In this document: positions 13,111-24,990 of the stretch, in pieces | How the letters are laid out: every line of letters begins with the position of its first letter | Position numbering within the stretch: the stretch's first letter is position 1 | Assembly: GCA_020086605.1 (NCBI GenBank) | Contig: JACBWW010000008.1 | Span: forward strand, 17,467,558 to 17,531,557 | Source of the DNA: Lanius collurio | Lineage: Eukaryota > Chordata > Aves > Passeriformes > Laniidae | Direction of reading: 5' to 3' | Length of the DNA: 64,000 bases | Position numbers and translations under genes: made by a program | Notes under the pieces: model-generated | What the model saw: only the letters and a program-made list of their open reading frames with translations | The model's database searches: none | Told to the model about the DNA's origin: nothing

Positions 13111-15080
13111 GATAATTGTTATAAATACTTTCCTAAAATTCCAATGTCATAATGTTCCTCAGTAACTTCATTTTTAAAGACAAGAGCAATGATTCATATT
13201 TCCTGTCATTTCAGAATTTTTCCATCTCAAACCTAGCTACTCAAAGCAAAAAAAATGTTTCCATTAGCTTCAGCTAGGCTACCATCAAATATTTTTTTTT
13301 TGAATAGGAGTCTTTCTGGTTAATCACTAACATGACAATGAAAGTCATAGCCACCCATCACATTCAAAATGAAGATGTCTAGTCCCCAGGATCAATAAAA
13401 ATTTTAAAGTCTGGTTTCCTGTATGATTGCACATTTCTGAAACACCCTAAATTGGTTCCTAAAACATGCATGTGGAGAAACGTATTTCTAGTATTTCCCA
13501 TAGATTCTCTTGAATTAGATTGGAAATTGCTCATGGTATAAGTAATCATACACAGAAAGCAACACCAGCTTTGCAGCCATATGTGGAATTTTCCTGATAA
13601 TATTTTTGAAACTGGGTCACTTTTATGCAAAGTGCTAAATATTTAAATTCAAACTTAATCCTTGAAGTGTGCTAATTCTGTCTTTTTAAGAATTTGATAG
13701 TACTTGAAAGGCAAAGTTTAAGGATTATTAAAGCTAAAAACTACCAGAATTAAGGAAAAAAAGAAAATAGATCCCTTAATATAAAAATAAATGGAATTTT
13801 GGCAAACTGAATAGCATCTTTTTACTCCAGTATAGAGTTACACTCAGCCCATACCAATAGGTTCATATTTGAAATCAACAGTGAATTCCATGCATAAAGA
13901 GAGATGAAGGATGAATTGGTGCTGTACTTCAATTGCCCAGGTTAAAACAGTAACATTCATAAAAAAAACATTTCTTGAGAACCATATTTTTTACACTGAA
14001 AGGAAGTGTTTAGATAAGTTAGATTAGATTTGACTTCAGAATATTATAGTATTGAAATCATAGTAATGAGGATAATTTATCTCTTGTGCCGCTCCTGACT
14101 GTGAATGCCAGTTCTCCTTTCACTTGGCAAAAATATTTGGCAGCAATGTAACTTAGGAAGTCACGGCATCTCCCAAGAGATGATTCAGAGAACCTCGAGA
14201 CAACCCACTTACTAGTTAATACTTTAGAAAAGGATTTGAGAGGTTTATTTTTTTTATAAGAAAAAGCTGTTGAATTTTAAAGCTGAAAAGTAGGGTATCA
14301 TCTTGGATGCATGAAAAGAAATCTTTTATAGATGGAGAAGAAACTGTCATTGCCTTGTAGCTTAAAGTTATTCTGAACATTCTTGTGCCCTAGATTTTTC
14401 CTCAACACTCAGTATATGTTTTGAGATTAAAGTTGTTCTTTCTGATAATCAGAAATAATGAATGCAACTGCAGTAACTTCATATAATGCAATTCTATGTG
14501 TTTCATCAGTACTTTGGCACTCCAAATACTAAAATTATTAAAAGACATAGGAAAAAATATCATGAAGGGTATAGATAAAGATTCCTTTCTTCCCTTTGCA
14601 TTTTGTCTGATAACTGGCTACATAGGCTTAGTTTTGTTTACTTTCCTACAGGAATGGTATGTATATACGAAGTGTAATTATTGGTACCTGGAAATTGGTC
14701 ATTGCTGTAAGAGCCTCTGTGGGACTTGTTCCAGCTGTGACACCTAGAATCCTGTGCTGTCTGTTCTTATGAAAGTCATCATAAGGTGTTCAGCTCAGGA
14801 TGGCATGGTGAGTGGAGAGCCTTCTGGGCTGGGTGGTTATGCCAGCAGTGTTTCCAGCAGGCACACTGGAGAACATCCTGGTGAGTACCCAGGAGAGCAA
14901 ATCCTGGTGCTTCAGAGTTTGGCAGTGAACTCGGCTCTCAGCCTTCCTCTCTGGGGCAGAGGGACTGTGTTTAGTCTGCTCCCTCACTGCAAGGTAAGAC
15001 TGGTCTCAAGGCAAGCTTCTTCATGGAGACACTCATAGAGTCCCTCAAGACATCCACATTTTTGTGGGGCTGTGGCGATC
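13111..15080. other. No gene seen
   Basis: AT-rich sequence to about 14750, then a moderately GC-richer stretch (14754-15080) whose overlapping frames on both strands suggest non-coding DNA or an unrecognised repeat. Confidence 0.4.
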
Positions 15081-15387
15081 ATGTTACGTGGAGGTGCCTC
15101 TCCCCTGCAATCCTGGGGGGAGGGACCCTGGAAGGTACGAGTCTGTCCCCGTCCCGGTTCCCATATCACATGTGCCCCATACCTGTTCCTGGTTGGGTGG
15201 TTTGGGTGCCTGGGGCGGGGAGGAGGGAGGAGGGTCCTGGGAGGAGTCTGCTTGGGAACTCCTGCCATGCGGCTGGAGAAATAAAATAATCCCTGAACAT
15301 CTACAAAAATACCGCTTCATCTGTCCTTCCAGCTCCATCACTGTCTTATATATTGTTGTAAGGATTCCCCGCACTACAACAATGTTA
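15081..15387 (+). mobile_element. Solo ERVK-type LTR with 6-bp TSD (plus strand)
   Basis: The LTR spans 15087-15381 (295 bases). Perfect direct repeats, atgtta, lie at 15081-15086 and 15382-15387. It belongs to the same family as the LTR at 6758-7060 and the provirus ends at 46691-49440, but points the other way. Corresponding blocks are 'gtacgagtctgt', 'gaaataaa', 'aacatctac' and 'ctgtccttcc'. The first base of the usual TG terminus is mutated to C. It adjoins the dispersed repeat that starts near 15395. Confidence 0.82.
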
Positions 15388-15394
15388 TATAAAA

Positions 15395-16200
15395 TGATCA
15401 CTCTACCAGTGTGGTGATGCATCCTCCGTTCCCCCCACACCCTCCTTTCCAGGCTACAGTGTGGTCTGAGAAAATGCTTGTTAGGCCTTGTCCTTGAAAA
15501 CACCACCTGGGCTCAGCTCTTTCTGAGCTTATCAAAAAACGCTGTCCGCTCTCAGGAACTCCTAACAAGCCTCCATTTTTCTTGTGACCAGCCTTGGAAA
15601 ATATTTCTGTGGCCTGAATGGCATAACATTCCTATTCACACACTTTCAAAGAAAGTGCTGGCCCAAACCGTGGCCAGGATGAAACATTGTTATGACTAAA
15701 GCCCGCTCTCTTGTGACCCTATGTACAGCAGTCCAAGATGAACCCTTTGAGCTCCCCTGGACCACAGGGAGCCTGCGACCAGCATCTCCCTCTGAGTGGA
15801 ACACCTCTCAGAGCCAGCACACCCTCAGGTTTGCTGTGCCTGGAGGACTGCTGAGACATGGCATGTCCTGGGCCAGTGCCCTCACTGATACCCCATCCTT
15901 TGCCTGTTATGAGATGCCAAAACATCCAAAGTGAATATTTTCACTGACTTCTGAGGGACATTTCTCCACAGGTACCTTATCTTGCAGTGACTCTTTCTGT
16001 CTGTGCATGCCCTTTGCACATATGCTGCAGCAAATCTGGAAGTTATAATTTAGGCTAAATGCTGTTAAGTGTTATTTCTCTGTTAGATTGTTAAGGTTAT
16101 GATATAAATTAAGGTATAAGTTGAGTTAAAGTACTGTTAATTTGATATAGTCCTGGCTGTGAAGTCCTGTCTTTCTGCGCTGGGAAATTCCCATGGTCCT
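15395..16200. repeat. Dispersed ERV-like repeat, copy 2
   Basis: The left ~400 bases align with 1250-1640 (see that entry for landmarks). The copy appears to extend further right, through 'cactgataccccatcctttg' and 'gagatgccaaaacatccaaa' to a T/A-rich part at 16080-16150. Its ends are not defined. Frames at 15478-15699 and 15692-15934 lie within it and are not evidence of a gene. Confidence 0.45.
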
Positions 16201-19200
16201 GCTCCCTGGGAAGCAGCTAACCCTTATATGCCCTGCCATATGTAGGGCACAAGAAACAAAATCCTTCTGAAATGCAGCTGTCCATCACTGGTCTGTGTCC
16301 AGCATCTCCACACCAGCTTTCTATCAGCTGAGGTATGACAAGACCCGTGTGCAGCTTGGTGACATCAAGCCCAGCACACTGGAAGGAGAAAAGGACTTCA
16401 CAGATTCACACATTTTTAACCTCATTTTAAATGACTGTAGCACTCTGATATGGTATTTTGTGAATGCCAAAGAAAATGGATTTGTTAGTCAGGGAAAAAA
16501 AATTTAGCATTCCTTTGTTTTTACTATCAGATTGCAAGAAGAAAACCCTAAGCATACCACAGACTTACATTATCAAAGCTCGGACAGAAATAAACCTCCA
16601 TGACAAAATCTCACAAAACTTCAAAAAGATTCCACTTGGAGCATTAAAAACCTGAAAACCTACCAAGACCTGCAGTGCATATTTTGTTTTTATGGACTAT
16701 CTCTGAAGTGTTCCACAGCACACCAGTGAGACCAGGGTTTGACACCAGTACAAAGGATTAAAGAGAGGCTGATTCCAGTCACTGGCTCCACAAGATTTAC
16801 ATTTTAGAGTGTGACAATTTACCATTTACAAAACCACAGAGGATCTCACTGTGGCTTCTCACATGGAATCAGCTCTGAGAAATGGGATGTAGGGGAACAT
16901 CCTTCTCACTCAACTCCTCATGGCAGTTCAAGGAAGATGGATGTGGTCCATCCTACAGCTGCCAAACACTAGTGCTGACTAGCAGGGATCCCGGCATGGC
17001 CCTGCTCTCATATCCTTCTTCATTAGGAAGTAGAGAGGTACGCTAGTGAACAATGCTGTCCTGCCATTTCCTGTTTGGACCCTTGCAAGAAGGCATAATC
17101 CAGCAGGCAAAGCTTTCCTCCCTGGATGCCCTGACCCAAAGGCAACTTCAGTCACAGGAGAACACTTCTGCTCATTGCAGTGAGTGCTGAATCACAGCAA
17201 GTGTTCTCAGGCACTCAGACTTCACTTCTTCTGGCTAGGGCTGAAACTGGGAAAGGGAAGCTGAGCATCAACCTTTTAAATGACTTGTTCTCTCCTAACC
17301 AAAGTACAGAACCATGCAGCAGACTTATACTGTTACAGCCAACAGAGGGAGTGCAGCTGTGAACTGGGAAGGAACAACTTAAATCTTTTTAACCACATAG
17401 GACTAAAATGTAATTTGGTAAACTCATAGCTTAATCCTCTCTACTGCAAAACCAGTCTGTCAGCAAGAGTTTTGGAGTCCTTTTACTTTTGTCATGAGCA
17501 GTCATTGCATTTTTTGGCATTTATCAAAAAGGTATTGCTATGCTCTATCCCCTCTTCAAAAATTAACCCTTCATTAAAAAAAAAAAATATCTGGCTGTGC
17601 CTGTGGTAATGATGTTTCCTGCATCATTAATGTGTCCTTCTAGCAGATTGCCTCAGCTATGAGGTAGCTCAGGCCAAGAGAAGCAACAGTAGTATAGTAC
17701 TCAAACAGATGAACTGTCATAGATTTCTTCTTCATTCCCTTATATTTATTAAATAATGTGGATTTTTTCCATATTAATCCCAAATCTGTCCCCCATTTTC
17801 CATTACAAAAAAAAAACCCAAAAAACCAGCACATCAGAAAAAGAGCCTGAAAGACATAGGTAAATAATCAGCCTCATTAAATATGTAAAAAATTAAAGGG
17901 GAAGAGAGGCAAGAGGGATATGAAATTTTGTGCTGGACCAAGCTATTTTAAAAGTCACAAGAGAGCAAAAGCTGTTAATTTCACAGCAAATTTCAGTGAA
18001 TCCAAATAGTAAATAAGCTGTAGATTACACTAATTATGAAGATGCTTCAAATACTAGTGCTGCAGCTGCCAAAACACTTTATAAAGCTCTGTTCTGTGAC
18101 AATGTTTTTATCAAGAGTTTGAAAGAAATAGCATCATTTCAACAAGCTGACTTATGTGTTTATGTGGCTATATTTAAACAGATACTGTCAAACTTCATTC
18201 CTAAAAAACTTCAAGAATACTACAGCCTTCTGAGTGAAAAAAAGTGGAACATCTAACAGAAGTCACAATCACTGAAGAAAATTAATTAAAAGATTCTTAG
18301 TCAACAAAGATCCACTGAGATATGAGCACACAAGCATATTTTTGTAATCCTTGGCCTAAAAAAATATCTGCCAGGTTTAAGTATTCTAACTGAGTCCACA
18401 CAAAACAGAAAAGTCATTGCAAAAATTCAGCTGCATAACTGGGGCCAGTTGATACTTCATGCACCCAGAAGTTAAATCATTTTCCTTCCTTCCTCAATCG
18501 TATTTCAGCAGCTACAGTGAGGTCCTACTTCTTTTGTGCATAAGATTTGAAGGTTTTATAACTGGTTGAAGGTTTTATAACTAATTTTTAATAATAAATT
18601 ATGTTTTTCAAAGTTGAAAGGGATAGAGTAGCATTTTTCAAAAAATGAATGCATTATCAAAAGTGATATATTACTGACATTAATCTATCACTGTAACTTC
18701 TTTCACTAAGCCATTATTTGTATCAAAGCACATTGGAATAACTCAGTGGCCTCTACTATTTACTGCATGGAATCCTGCCACTGTCTACAGAGAACACTCT
18801 TGCCCTAAAACTCTCCAGAATTTTGCAGCAAGCCCATCTTTTTCCAGACAATTATCCCCAGATATTTCAAAATCTATGGACAGACATTGCATAACTCCTG
18901 ATTAACTCTGGCAAGGGTAAAAGTTAATTTTTTTGTTTCCATATCCTACACAGGGATTGTGTTTTGGCTAATATTAGACCTATTGTAACACAGGAAAATC
19001 CAAGTCAATCACAGTGACAGTTTCATTACACTGATATTTAGTTTGGGTATTTGGTTCATTTGTTGTGAAATTGCTGTGTCCACTAAGTGATAATCTACAG
19101 AGTTTTAGAAAAGAAGGGATAGTGAAACCTTGAAAATGTTCTCCTGCTGCTTTTACAGGCTCCTTGTTTAATTTTTCTCATTTACTCTAAGCAAAGAAGT

Positions 19201-20837
19201 AATAGAAGCAAGCTCCTCAGAAAGTTCTTTATTGCATTTCAACAAGATATAATTAATGAAAAGTACATTTGTGGTGCACTGGGGAGATAGTTATTTATTC
19301 ACAACTATTGTAACTTGTTATTATGGGGTATCTATCAAAGGGCACAAAGCCGGAAATGGAACTTTCTAGGCTCCACTTTGAAGATTTTTTTTTCTCTTAT
19401 ATTGTACAAAACAAAGAAGGTTCATCATAATGGAAGCAAAAATACCCTCTTGACTATAGCAACCTCATTGTGCTGTGTTTTCAGGAGAGTTGTCAGTAGC
19501 TGTCTGATCAACTCTGATCTTGATTCCCACTGTAAACATCAAAGACATTTTTTGTGGTTTACCATAAAAAAAAAGCATCAGACTTCAACAAGGGCTCTTT
19601 TGGGTTGTTGTTTTCTGGGGACAACAAACTGCAGAAGTCCTGTCTGCAGGAGCACCAGAAGATATCCAAACAGTTTCTGCAGCTTCTGCTTTCCAACTAC
19701 CTTTGGTTAATGCTCTTATTTCTCTCACCAAAGTTGCACCATTTAGTCTTTTACACAGGCGAATTTTTGTCAAAACCTGTACAGTGGCTTGAGTGCCAAA
19801 CTTGAAATACTTAATAAACATCTGTCCAACTCTGCTTTTACATACAGCAGACCAGATCTTCAACAGACCCTAACAATACAATGTCTGCATGGATTTTGTG
19901 TGAGATTCTCTACTTGGTTACACTGGTAATGTTCACAGTGTTAACCTACCAACACAACAGAGTGGGATTTGTTCTGGTAAGAAAAGAACACAAACCCGCA
20001 TTTTTAGAATTTTTGAAAGCATCACAGCTTCCTTGAATATCTCTATAGCAAAGAATGCTCTCAATGCTATGCTTGATTTAGGCAATACTGACAGTCCCTA
20101 CTGCTGACATCAATTCATTCCTCAGAGAAGACAATTATAAATCTGCTTCAGCCACAGTAGAATTCAGTAGAATTGTATCTCTTTTGAAAGGTCTGTCTGC
20201 AAAAAAATTGTGAAGGCTGTGACATGCCCTCTGTGCAGTCACCATGAAGACACAAAGACCCATGACCTGTGTACAGGGCTGTTAGAACACCACATATATT
20301 AGTATCATTAGGCTGTTCTCAAAGTAATAGGAAAGCTCTCAATGTCACAGAACATCAAAAGCTTCTTAAAACATTAATGGAATGTGTGCTCCAAAGACAT
20401 GCTCCAAATCTGTCAAAGGTCAGTAAAAATTTAAGAAGAGATTACCTTTTTCTTTTAACGAACACTTCTGTGTAATCCATTTATTATTGTGATATAATTG
20501 TCACTTGGTTTAAAGAATCACATCCTGTGTTAAACAAATAAAATATCTATTTAATATATATTTTTATGCAAATTCGTTGAAAAAGTAGAGAGTGGAACTT
20601 GGATTGTATCTGGTGAGTTGTGACAGTGGCATACAAACATGACTGCATTTTATATGTGTAATGCATTGGCTGAGTTTGTATTTTCATAAAACATGGAATA
20701 AATAAGAACTGTAAATAAATGGTATAGCTTTTAGGTACTAGTGAGCATAAAGACCTTTAAAATAGACAGCATTCATACATAAAATAGACAGGCTAGGTAG
20801 TGCTTGTCTGCATGGATTAAAAGTCAGTGCACCTTTT
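16201..20837. other. No gene seen
   Basis: Mostly AT-rich, unique-looking DNA. A small 19-base tandem (ttgaaggttttataact, two copies) lies at 18547-18583. Frames such as 19315-19710 show no domain. Confidence 0.45.
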
Positions 20838-20842
20838 CTAGT

Positions 20843-21480
20843 TGTCCCAAATGAGTGTGCTTGGGATCGCTCAAAAAATCACTAGCAAGGGTGTGAGCAA
20901 AAGTCAGATTTAATATTAAACTACAAAGCACAAGAGATTCATTGGCAAGATTTACTCTACTTACAAAGAGCAACTAAGGCAAAAGAGGGAAAGCAAGCAA
21001 CAACAAAACCAAACAAAATTCAGGAAATCAAAACAGAAATGAATTGAAACTTCCTAGATATGTGTTTGTCTGTGTGTAAAGACAATGTAGACATGGATGA
21101 AAAGCCTAAAGCTTAGCAACACATAAATAGTGTGGTTTATCGATGCAGCAGGAAAGCAGGTTCAGGACTGTTGGTGATACCTGTACTAATTAAAGAGTGT
21201 TAACATGTGGCACAACAGAAAGCATAGTAAAGGAGATCTTTTAGCACTAGATATATGTATGCACAAATGCATATTTGTGGATCTACACAAACACAGTTGG
21301 AAGCAAAAAGCTCACCTAAAGGAGCCCCTTCAGAGGTAGAGGAGAGACCCAGCCCATTGACAGATCCCAAGGCAAGGAGAGATGTTTTAATCCTCCAGAG
21401 GTATTTTCCCCCTTCAACCTGTTCAGCTCTCCCCTTTTACACCATAGATTCTGGCCTATCTCAGGGGAGTAGGACAGACC
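20843..21480 (-). mobile_element. Probable avian ERV LTR
   Basis: The left end 'tgtcccaaatgagtg' is followed by 'tcaaaaaatcactagcaagg', 'gtgagcaaaagtcaga', 'atattaaactacaaag' and 'gattcattggcaag'. This series resembles passerine LTRs read on the antisense strand. The right end is not clear and could extend to about 21811, where a ctagt word matches the 5 bases preceding 20843. A 5-base match over 1 kb could be chance. Confidence 0.45.
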
Positions 21481-24400
21481 AGAATAATGCTTTTTGAACA
21501 ATCACATGTTATAGGTGGGGTTTGGTGATGAATGTTGTGCATGCTTTACGTGCCCCATGTTCTCCTTCAGTGCCTCCTGATGGATATGTAAATTAATATC
21601 TAAATAGGGCTAAATGAGTAACTCAGTTACTTCCACTCAGAAATTATAGTTGACAAAAAAATGTAGAGCAAACGCTTTGGTCCTGCTCCACATTCTGGAG
21701 TGGCAAGAAAGCCTTTCTCATCAGAGGGTCATTACATCTATCATTTTCTTCTTAATGAACTAGATTTACAGCAAGGCTTGTTTTTCATGGTGAAGAAAGT
21801 GTGGGCATTGACTAGTACAGAGGGCAGGGGAAACAACCTTGGGCTGTGAGACCTTGCTTCACTCCAGACATCATTCAGTTGATAGTCCTTGCTCAAGCCA
21901 GGTGCAAGGTAAACAAGGAGTCCAGCTCATGTTTTCTCAATCAGTCTCATCAATTCTTCTCTGTCTTAAAGCAACACTGAACAATTCTCACCCTTTACTG
22001 CAATTCCACAGCCAAAGAGCTGGGCAGGATGAAGGGACAGCAAGGCAGCCTTCTCCCTGGGCCTTGGGCATCTCCCTGGGGATGGGTTGGTATCCACAGA
22101 TGATTGCTGCAACTTTTTGTATATATATATATATATATAAAGCATGTGCTTTATTCAAAACTAAAAAGGCTCAGTTGACTTGAATTTTAAGTGTGCTACT
22201 TGCCCACTTTTACTGAACAGCACCACTACTGTCACTGGGAAAGAAGGAATCAGAGACCCTACAAAAACACTTTTGTAGCTTTACTGAAAGTAAACTGTGC
22301 CTTTTTCAAAAATATCTTGCTCCAGGGATTGTCTGTGACTTCAGAGATTCTGTTAAAGGCCACCAGGCCATGGACAAAGCATACTGTGCTTTAATAAATC
22401 AAGTCTGTTCCCATTCCTTATGACCATATATTCCCTGCCAAGCCCCTCAGGTGCTCTGCAGTTGGGAAGAATTCATTGTTGTTCTCTCAAAGGCTCTGAA
22501 GTCTCAATGGCCAACCCTCGGCTCTCTGAAACAGAGAAAAGATTCTGAAGGTGATAATATCAGAGAATACAAAAACTGATAATCCCAGAAAACGAGATGA
22601 CTATCAACAGCAATGGCCCGATAGGGAAGAAACATCCAGGAGTGCACACACACTCAGACTCATTGGAAGCAGTAACAAAACTCCATTGACTTGTAGCTAA
22701 CTGAGGTTTTAGCACTCATGTTTAGAAATTCAGCTGCAGAGTTAGTAGCAAAAAGCAAGGTATTTGTATGCAACACTGACTGCCCAAGAGATGGGACAAC
22801 AGCCCTGGCACAGAACAGTGAGCACAGAACAAAGGAGTGTTGAGCTGGGTCCACATGCGCTGCACAATACACTGGCTGCGTCTGTACAATTAGCCCATCA
22901 TGATGTAAGTCACGGGTAATAAAGAACTGTCTGTAATCCCACGCAGCAGCAACAAGGCATGAGGAGCTGTGGTTGTGGCTCTGCAGGCAGGATTCCTTAA
23001 AGAAGAATAATCAGGTCACTTGACATGTGTTTGGCATCTGTATGGCCAAGCAAATAACTCACCCAAACACCCGGGAACATCATGGGATTGGTAAAAAGAG
23101 ATGTGTGACTAACAGGAAAATCCTGCAAGCCCAGTTTACTTTTCATTGCTTTCAAAAGTGCCCATCATTTTCCTGTGTACTCACTGGTGCAGAAATACCC
23201 ATATAACTTATTTTGTAATTAAACTCATTTTTAAAAAATAAATGAAATGTTGTGCTACTCTCGCTGAGGGCCAGATGTGTATGGATTAATGTGAGCAAGA
23301 AGTTTGTCAGAAAATGTTATCTCATTTTATCATGACTTCAGTCTCAGCCAGCATATATTATCCTTTCATAGATGTATGAGAATGCTTTTTTGTTTAGCTG
23401 CATGCTTTGTTCTTTTGTGAATCCTTACAGAGGCAGATGTCATTTTGGCTAGCTTGACAGAAAATCAACAGCTCCCTCCTCTCTGCCACTCCTGTGATGG
23501 CTACCATGGCTTAGTGTGTTGCTGCAGGGTGACAGGCAGGAGGCCATGGAAAACAGGACAACAGAACTTCAGTTTCAGGTCCAGGAGACTGCTGTCAGTA
23601 GCTTGAAGCTCCCTGAGAGCTGTTGAGTATTGGTAATTCTCCATAACTTGAAAGAGATTGGAAATCACTGATCTGAAGGATTTAAACCCAGCAAAATCTA
23701 GAACCTAGGTCTTTGTTCTCTTCCTAGGTAGCTTGCTTAGTTCAAGCTCATAGTCCCTTCTGTAAAACTAGCTTGTGAAGGAGACCATCACTCCTTCAGC
23801 ATTCTGTGTTTTCAGTGATGGCTGAAATATTTCAGGCTAATGTTTTTTGAGCAATCCTACTTGCAGGAAATAACTGATTCTATGAGTAGGTTTGTATTAA
23901 TTCTCACAATGAAACAACAATTTCACTGAACTGTTAATTCAGCTATCATCCCTGTTGTCATTTGCCATTGTTTTTTAAGTTGTTTTGATAGGACCTATAG
24001 CGGTGACTGCTGATATCTAAAATATCCTGGAATTCACTTGTCTTTTGATACACACAAAGATTTTTAAATGAACAAGGAAAGATCTTTCTATCTGAAAAAC
24101 ATTGGCAAAATCTTCATTCAAAAGAGCTGGTGAATACAAAAACCACATTTATTGGAATGTCAATATTAGACTTGACACTCATTTTTCACTTGTCAATTGA
24201 GCTGGTTTTATAGGAATTTGCTTAAAGAAAGTACACAGGAGGGAGTTAATTGCTAGAAGTGTTCTGTGCTCAGCATCAAGAAAATGTCTGTAAGTCCAGA
24301 CAGGTCGGGCTGGAATTTTTATTGCTCAGTCTTATCAGACCCAGATTTAGAAAGAAACATTGTTTACATTTAAGCAGGCAGTAAATAAGCATCCCAGATT

Positions 24401-24940
24401 GTTGCTGTGCCAGGCACACTCTACTCCCATCCTATGGTGAGCAGAGAACACAGCAGCTCTGGGACTAGAGCCTGACCCTGGGATGGCTGCATTTTGTTGG
24501 AACTGTGGACATTGTCAAAATATATACATTCTGCATGAGATAAAAAGTAAAATAAAATCACCCCCTACAATAAGATTTCTTCAAGTCATACCCTTTAAAA
24601 TAAAATAAAAATTAAAAAAATCTATTCAATTTTGATTTAAACTTTTTAGTAACATGTATCACATCCTTCAAGTGCATTCTTTTGCTTTGAATAGAAGCAT
24701 TAGTCTTTAAATCCTAACTCTGTTGGGGAAAAATCATTTGTGAATTACAGTGAATAGTACAATTGAGTGAGAGAGGACACAGGTCACTAATGGATACTTA
24801 AAAGCAACTCCACCACTTGTAAATTGCCTCTGCTTGGACAATCCATCATGTGACATAACTTTTCTGACTATGACAAAAAATCACTCCTTTCTTTTCTTGC
24901 ACATCTATGGCTTATGAGTAAAGTGGAAATACCCCATTTG
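21481..24940. other. No gene seen; (TA)n microsatellite at 22121-22139
   Basis: Unique-looking sequence. A TATATA tract of about 19 bases lies at 22121-22139. Short frames (21839-22183, 22191-22394, 22660-22872 minus) lack signatures. Confidence 0.45.
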
Positions 24941-24990
24941 TGGACCCTATGATGTTCCTTCCAGCCTTACTTGTTCTGTGATTCTATGAT
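24941..24990 (+). mobile_element. CR1 3' terminal scrap
   Basis: 'atgttccttccagcctta' followed by 'tgtgattctatgattta' is the last ~50 bases of a CR1 element with its terminal octamer repeat. Nothing upstream is recognisable. Confidence 0.6.

Noticed and set aside
20838..21816. Matching ctagt words as TSDs of a 969-bp LTR
   Set aside because: The right terminus would be tga rather than tca, and a 5-base match over this distance is easily chance.
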